From an uncultured Ruminococcus sp. (GTDB lineage Bacteria > Bacillota > Clostridia > Oscillospirales > Ruminococcaceae): a DNA stretch of 18,003 bases. The number at the start of each line of letters is the position of its first letter. Position 1 is the stretch's first letter. Positions 15,032-18,003 of this stretch are shown in pieces. A model generated the notes under the pieces. It saw only the letters and a program-made list of their open reading frames with translations. It was not told the origin of the DNA and did not search any database. Position numbers and translations under genes: made by a program. The stretch lies in contig CAMOEP010000011.1 in the NCBI GenBank assembly GCA_946612185.1, positions 1 through 18,003 on the forward strand. Reading direction: 5' to 3'.

Positions 15032-15059
15032 ATTATACAGTATTTTATTATAGTGTCAA
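15032..15059 (-). promoter_or_regulatory. Near-consensus sigma-70/SigA promoter for the Panacea cassette
   Basis: On the minus strand TTGACA (15059-15054) and TATAAT (15037-15032) are separated by 16 bp. Both hexamers match the consensus exactly. The predicted start is near 15025, about 43 nt before the ATG at 14982. The leader has an imperfect AT-rich inverted repeat that could bind an autoregulator. This gives the cassette expression independent of phage late genes. Confidence 0.75.
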
Positions 15060-15138
15060 TAGATACTTTATTAATTACAAAATATCTTCTACTTTATTCA
15101 CAATTTCAACTCGAATTTACATCTCAATATTAGTTTTT

Positions 15139-15171
15139 AGCCTCCGGCTCGACCGGGGGCTTTATTTTTTT
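15139..15171 (+). terminator. Rho-independent terminator, rightward
   Basis: AGCCTCCGG (15139-15147) pairs with CCGGGGGCT (15153-15161) with one G-T wobble and a 5-nt loop CTCGA. TTTATTTTTTT follows. It reads rightward only; the minus-strand side has no T run. No plus-strand gene lies just upstream, so it may end phage read-through or be the remnant of a host gene's end at the integration site. Confidence 0.75.
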
Positions 15172-15320
15172 GTATTCTTCATATTTTTCCTAATATACGG
15201 ACAAATAGAACAATTTCCGGATATGATTTTTCACTCTCTCAGGTTTGTGTGTAATTTGAATGTATTTTGAATATTTTTCCCTATTTTCCGTAAGGAGAGT
15301 ATAAATTTTTCTTAAATAGC

Positions 15321-16646
15321 TCAGCTAAGCGGTATGATAAGCGTGATCGCAAGCCCTCCGCTGCTTTCAGCGGTCAGGTCGCCTTGCATCTTCCTCATTA
15401 GCGTTTTGGCAATATACAGCCCAAGTCCATTGCCATCTGTACCGCTTTCTGCCCACGCCCTGCCCCGATAGAATTTGTTGGTGATTAGTTCTATCTCATC
15501 GGGCGGAACGCCCTGACCACGGTCATGCAGACGCATTTCAAGAAATCCCTCCGACAGGGAAAAACTTACATCTATCGGCGTATCTGCGTACTTGTAGGAA
15601 TTGGTGATGATGTTCCCGATGACCTGCGCCATACGCTGACGGTCAATGTTGATAATTACCTGCGGCAGCTTGCCTATGACTGCATAATGTTTATCGTCAC
15701 AACTTTTAACTATCTCGGTTAGTACGGCTGAATCCTCGTCACGGCAGCTTACCTTGAATTCTCCCAGGTCGTCAAGCGCCGACGTGAACAGGTCATTTAC
15801 AAGGGCATTTATCTGCTCCGATTTCTGCAAGATACCATTCACGCCCTCGTTCATACTGCTTACCTCGTCCCTGTCAAAAACGATGTCCTCACCGGAAGTT
15901 TCCGCCTTGACCTCCATGCGCATCTGCAAAAGTTCCGCTGCCAGCTTGATACCTGTAACGGGTGTTTTCAGGTCGTGACTCAGCGAGGCGACCAGTTCAC
16001 GTTCTTTCTTCTGCAATTCAAGTTCACGCTGTTTCGAGGCGGCAAGTTCCTCACGCATTATGTCGAAGCTTTCCGAGAACGCACCGAACAGGTTGTCCCT
16101 GTCCATTTCAAGGGGCTTGTCAAGTCTGCCCTCAGCCACTTTTCCGGCGAAATCCTGCATTTTCCGGAATGGCGTGATAACGTTCCTGTTAAGGTACACC
16201 CCGAAGCCTGCCATGCCCATGAGTATCAGCACAGCCCCGATACTCATTCCGGCTATAAACCGACACCGCAGCGCCCTCAGACCGTCCAGCCCGTCGTCTG
16301 TCATGATAACGCACCCCCAGACTCCGCTGTCGTCTTTAAGGTACTGATACGGATAGCGTTTCTGTATTGCCGTTTCCACCGTCAGTTTATCATGCGGATC
16401 AGTGCTTGAATACAGCACATTGTCGGTCATATCAAGTATGACAAAATCGCCGGTATAGCCGATATCAGCGAGTACTTTGAGTTCACGGCGGCTTTCTTCG
16501 GCAGTCCTTGCGATGTCGTTCAGTGCAGTTATGGTCTGCCGGGAGGTGTCCTGCGGAACAGTCCGTGAGGTCAGGGCGGCGAACAGAATGATGCCCGCAA
16601 GAAATACCGCCGCCGTCAGAAAAGTAACTCTTATGTAGCTTTTCAT
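15321..16646 (-). CDS. Membrane sensor histidine kinase
   Basis: This is 441 residues. TM1 is about 7-27 and TM2 about 130-151, flanking an extracytoplasmic sensor of roughly 100 residues with a PAS-like VILDMTDNVLYSS strand. A HAMP-like linker follows (NRNVITPFRKMQDFAGKVAEGRL). The H-box is SLSHDLKTPVTG with His224. N-box residues are near Asn345-Asn349 (IGNIITNSYKYAD). The G1 box is DRGQGVPP (about 375-382) and the G2 box GNGLGLYIAK. All catalytic blocks are present. It overlaps the upstream response regulator by 4 nt (ATGA), so the pair is one operon. The ligand is not recognisable. These are probably host genes beyond the prophage. Confidence 0.9.
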   Translation of the reverse strand: MKSYIRVTFLTAAVFLAGIILFAALTSRTVPQDTSRQTITALNDIARTAEESRRELKVLADIGYTGDFVILDMTDNVLYSSTDPHDKLTVETAIQKRYPYQYLKDDSGVWGCVIMTDDGLDGLRALRCRFIAGMSIGAVLILMGMAGFGVYLNRNVITPFRKMQDFAGKVAEGRLDKPLEMDRDNLFGAFSESFDIMREELAASKQRELELQKKERELVASLSHDLKTPVTGIKLAAELLQMRMEVKAETSGEDIVFDRDEVSSMNEGVNGILQKSEQINALVNDLFTSALDDLGEFKVSCRDEDSAVLTEIVKSCDDKHYAVIGKLPQVIINIDRQRMAQVIGNIITNSYKYADTPIDVSFSLSEGFLEMRLHDRGQGVPPDEIELITNKFYRGRAWAESGTDGNGLGLYIAKTLMRKMQGDLTAESSGGLAITLIIPLS

Positions 16647-17407
16647 GAGCCTTCACCGTACCTGAAAGCATCCTGTTCCACCACATATCCAACGCCCCAG
16701 ACTGTTTTGATGATAGCAGGGTTTTTAAGGTCGGACTCTATCTTCTCCCTGATATGCCTGATATGTACGGAGATCGTGCCGTCGCCAATATATTCGTCCT
16801 CCCAGACGTTTTTGAGAAGTTCCTCTTTAGTCACCACTCTGCCGGAATTGTCCAGCAGATAGGTGAGAAGCTTATACTCCATCGCCCGGAACTCCTCCTG
16901 CCTGCCGCATATCATCAGCTTATGCATTGCGGTATCAAGATACACGCCCTCACGGAAATATATCCTGCTGCCGACCGCCGGAACAACTTTTTCCTGCGTA
17001 CTTTCTGCCGCAAGCCATGCCGCTTCCTTTGCCTTTTCGTACCTGCCAAGTATCGCCTTTACTTTAGCAAAAAGGACACCCAGGGTGTAGGGCTTTTTGA
17101 TGTAGTCATCGCCGCCGATGTTCAGCGCTATGATAACATCATCGTCGCTTGTGCGGGCGCTTATGAAAAGTATGGGCATATCGTAGTTCTCCCGGATTTT
17201 TTTGCAAAGGTCAAAGCCTGACCGGTCGCCCAGGTTTATGTCAAGCAGAAGAAGCGAGACATTGTCCGTGTCAAGAAACCTGACCGCCTCATCGTAGCTT
17301 GTGACGTATGCCGTCTTTAGTCCTAAGATATTGAAATACTCTGCCGTCGAGCGTGCTATCAGTTCGTCATCGTCTATCATCAATACTTTGTACTCTGTAT
17401 CGTCCAT
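16643..17407 (-). CDS. OmpR/PhoB-family response regulator
   Basis: This is 254 residues. The receiver domain (about 5-122) has acidic residues Asp12-14, phospho-acceptor Asp56 in LLLLDINLG, Ser83 in FISA and Lys104 in YIKKPY. A linker of about 25 residues is followed by a winged-helix DNA-binding domain (about 148-247): FRAMEYKLLTYLLDNSGRVVT, ELLKNVWEDEY, the recognition-helix region TISVHIRHIREKIE, and a wing ending VWGVGYVV. It is first in an operon with the kinase. CAGGAGGCAG a few bases before the ATG is a strong ribosome site. Target genes are not visible. Confidence 0.93.
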   Translation of the reverse strand: MDDTEYKVLMIDDDELIARSTAEYFNILGLKTAYVTSYDEAVRFLDTDNVSLLLLDINLGDRSGFDLCKKIRENYDMPILFISARTSDDDVIIALNIGGDDYIKKPYTLGVLFAKVKAILGRYEKAKEAAWLAAESTQEKVVPAVGSRIYFREGVYLDTAMHKLMICGRQEEFRAMEYKLLTYLLDNSGRVVTKEELLKNVWEDEYIGDGTISVHIRHIREKIESDLKNPAIIKTVWGVGYVVEQDAFRYGEGS

Positions 17408-17446
17408 TTCTGCCTCCTGTTTGATATGTTTTAGGGTGATATGTGC

Positions 17447-17475
17447 ATTATACCATAAAATCGGCTCAAAGTCCA
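17447..17475 (-). promoter_or_regulatory. Promoter for the two-component operon
   Basis: On the minus strand the -10 TATAAT (17452-17447) is exact. TGGACT (17475-17470), 17 bp upstream, matches the -35 consensus at four of six positions. The predicted start gives a leader of about 35 nt before the regulator ATG. The -35 lies just beyond the stop of the Lys-rich ORF. Confidence 0.55.
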
Positions 17476-17485
17476 GCGCATTATA

Positions 17486-17992
17486 TTAACTTTTTCGTCT
17501 TACACGCTTTTTCTTTCGGTAATACAGCTTTTGAGAAGTTCCCGTGAAATCATATAATTGACTTCTACCAGAAATTTCTACCGTTTTTTCTACCAAAATC
17601 GCTCTTTTTCGTTCTCTTTTTCTCGCTATTGATTTTTCGACATTATTTTTATAATGTTGATGTTTGCGATTTGCCCGTAGCTGGAGGTGTATCGCTTTTC
17701 TACCGCCTGCCCTTTTCGGTGCAGGCTCATCTGTTGTTTTTGCCGTGGACTTCGTGTTTGCAGTTTTCTTGTCCGATGTCTTTTTTGCCGCAGGCTTTTT
17801 ACTTGCCGACTTCTTCCTCGTTGACTTCTTCTCAGGTGCAGGCTCGACAGTTTCCGCAGGAGCTTTCGTCTGCTCTAAAGTCTCACCGTCAAGCACCCTT
17901 GCGATCATCTCCGCAGAAACGACTTTAGCATTATATTCCAAGTGACTGTAAAGGCAACACCGCACAAAGACCGCCTGACGGCTTTGCGGCAC
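17486..17992 (-). CDS. Lys/Ala-rich basic protein of unknown function, N-terminus uncertain
   Basis: The open frame has up to 168 residues. Residues about 40-100 are a low-complexity Lys/Ala/Thr/Pro tail (EKKSTRKKSASKKPAAKK and similar), like histone-H1-type or nucleoid-linked tails. The C-terminal 70 residues are strongly basic (IARKRERKRAILVEK, YYRKKKRVRRKS) with no recognised domain. The first 15 or so residues are translated from a hairpin (17960-17989) that looks non-coding, so the true start is probably further in, for example near 17940-17900, or the gene is truncated by an inserted element. TTGCCT and TATAAT (about 17955 and 17935, minus strand) could be its promoter. Not a confident functional gene. 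Confidence 0.4.
   Translation of the reverse strand: MPQSRQAVFVRCCLYSHLEYNAKVVSAEMIARVLDGETLEQTKAPAETVEPAPEKKSTRKKSASKKPAAKKTSDKKTANTKSTAKTTDEPAPKRAGGRKAIHLQLRANRKHQHYKNNVEKSIARKRERKRAILVEKTVEISGRSQLYDFTGTSQKLYYRKKKRVRRKS
17960..17989. repeat. Hairpin at window edge, possible end of a repeat element
   Basis: CCGCACAAAG (17960-17969) pairs imperfectly with CTTTGCGG (17982-17989), and CCG (17971-17973) with CGG (17979-17981), giving a long bulged stem. It lies at the 5' side of the Lys-rich ORF and reaches nearly to the window end, so its partner or flanking copy cannot be seen. Confidence 0.4.
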
Positions 17993-18003
17993 ATCTGCCC
18001 CTC

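Larger units (their letters stand above)
14983..15320. other. Intergenic region between Panacea cassette and sensor kinase
   Basis: No gene is visible in this AT-rich stretch. It holds the leftward promoter of the Panacea cassette (15032-15059) and a rightward terminator (15139-15171). An imperfect inverted repeat with TATACGG and CCGGATA lies around 15193-15222. The prophage-host boundary (attR) probably lies somewhere here because phage-type genes end and host-type genes begin. The left junction is outside the window, so no att core can be identified. Confidence 0.5.

Noticed and set aside
15525..17221. Several plus-strand open frames opposite the kinase and regulator
   Set aside because: They are antisense shadows of two complete two-component genes; I saw no family motifs in them.

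Overview
The window looks like the late-gene half of a temperate siphophage (HK97-type head, TP901-1/lambda-type long tail) integrated in a low-to-mid-GC Clostridia chromosome. Ruminococcus or a close gut relative is my best guess. The reasons are strong AGGAGG ribosome sites, the phage module order, a LamG-like fusion of a kind I associate with gut Firmicutes phages, a GH25 endolysin, and a flanking OmpR-type two-component system. The genus is inference; no marker gene is present.

Layout. (1) 1-118: two terminator-like hairpins ahead of the capsid gene. (2) 119-868: 5' half of an HK97-fold major capsid gene, cut off at about codon 200. (3) About 718-1276: two tandem copies plus a fragment of a non-coding, long-palindrome (MITE-like) element that replaces the rest of the capsid gene. 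(4) 1339-3453: head-tail connector, head closure, gp10-like, tail terminator-like and tail tube genes, tightly packed and partly overlapping. (5) 3455-3987: tail assembly chaperone pair with a clear programmed -1 frameshift signal (C CCA AAC plus an 11-bp stem). (6) 3989-7279: tape measure protein, whose stop codon lies in another partial copy of the palindromic element (7272-7366). (7) 7421-11657: distal tail protein, an unknown protein, a LamG-like/tail-hub fusion, and a tail fibre. (8) 11657-13450: holin, three small unknown genes and a GH25 lysozyme, ending at a terminator. (9) 13614-15060, minus strand, visibly AT-rich: a two-gene cassette with its own near-consensus promoter, a Panacea (SocA-like) putative antitoxin followed by a coiled-coil, three-helix membrane protein. 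It reads as a phage-borne toxin-antitoxin or defence moron. (10) 15321-17407, minus strand: sensor kinase and response regulator, presumably host genes. (11) 17486-17992: a Lys-rich unknown ORF abutting a hairpin at the window edge.

How it works together: genes 119-13450 form one rightward late operon for head completion, tail building and lysis. The capsid gene is broken, so the prophage as read cannot build its own head unless an intact copy lies elsewhere. The best candidates for something new are the palindromic element that has twice invaded this operon and the Panacea/coiled-coil membrane protein cassette. The frameshift site is a clean example of a conserved phage strategy with a less common slippery heptamer.
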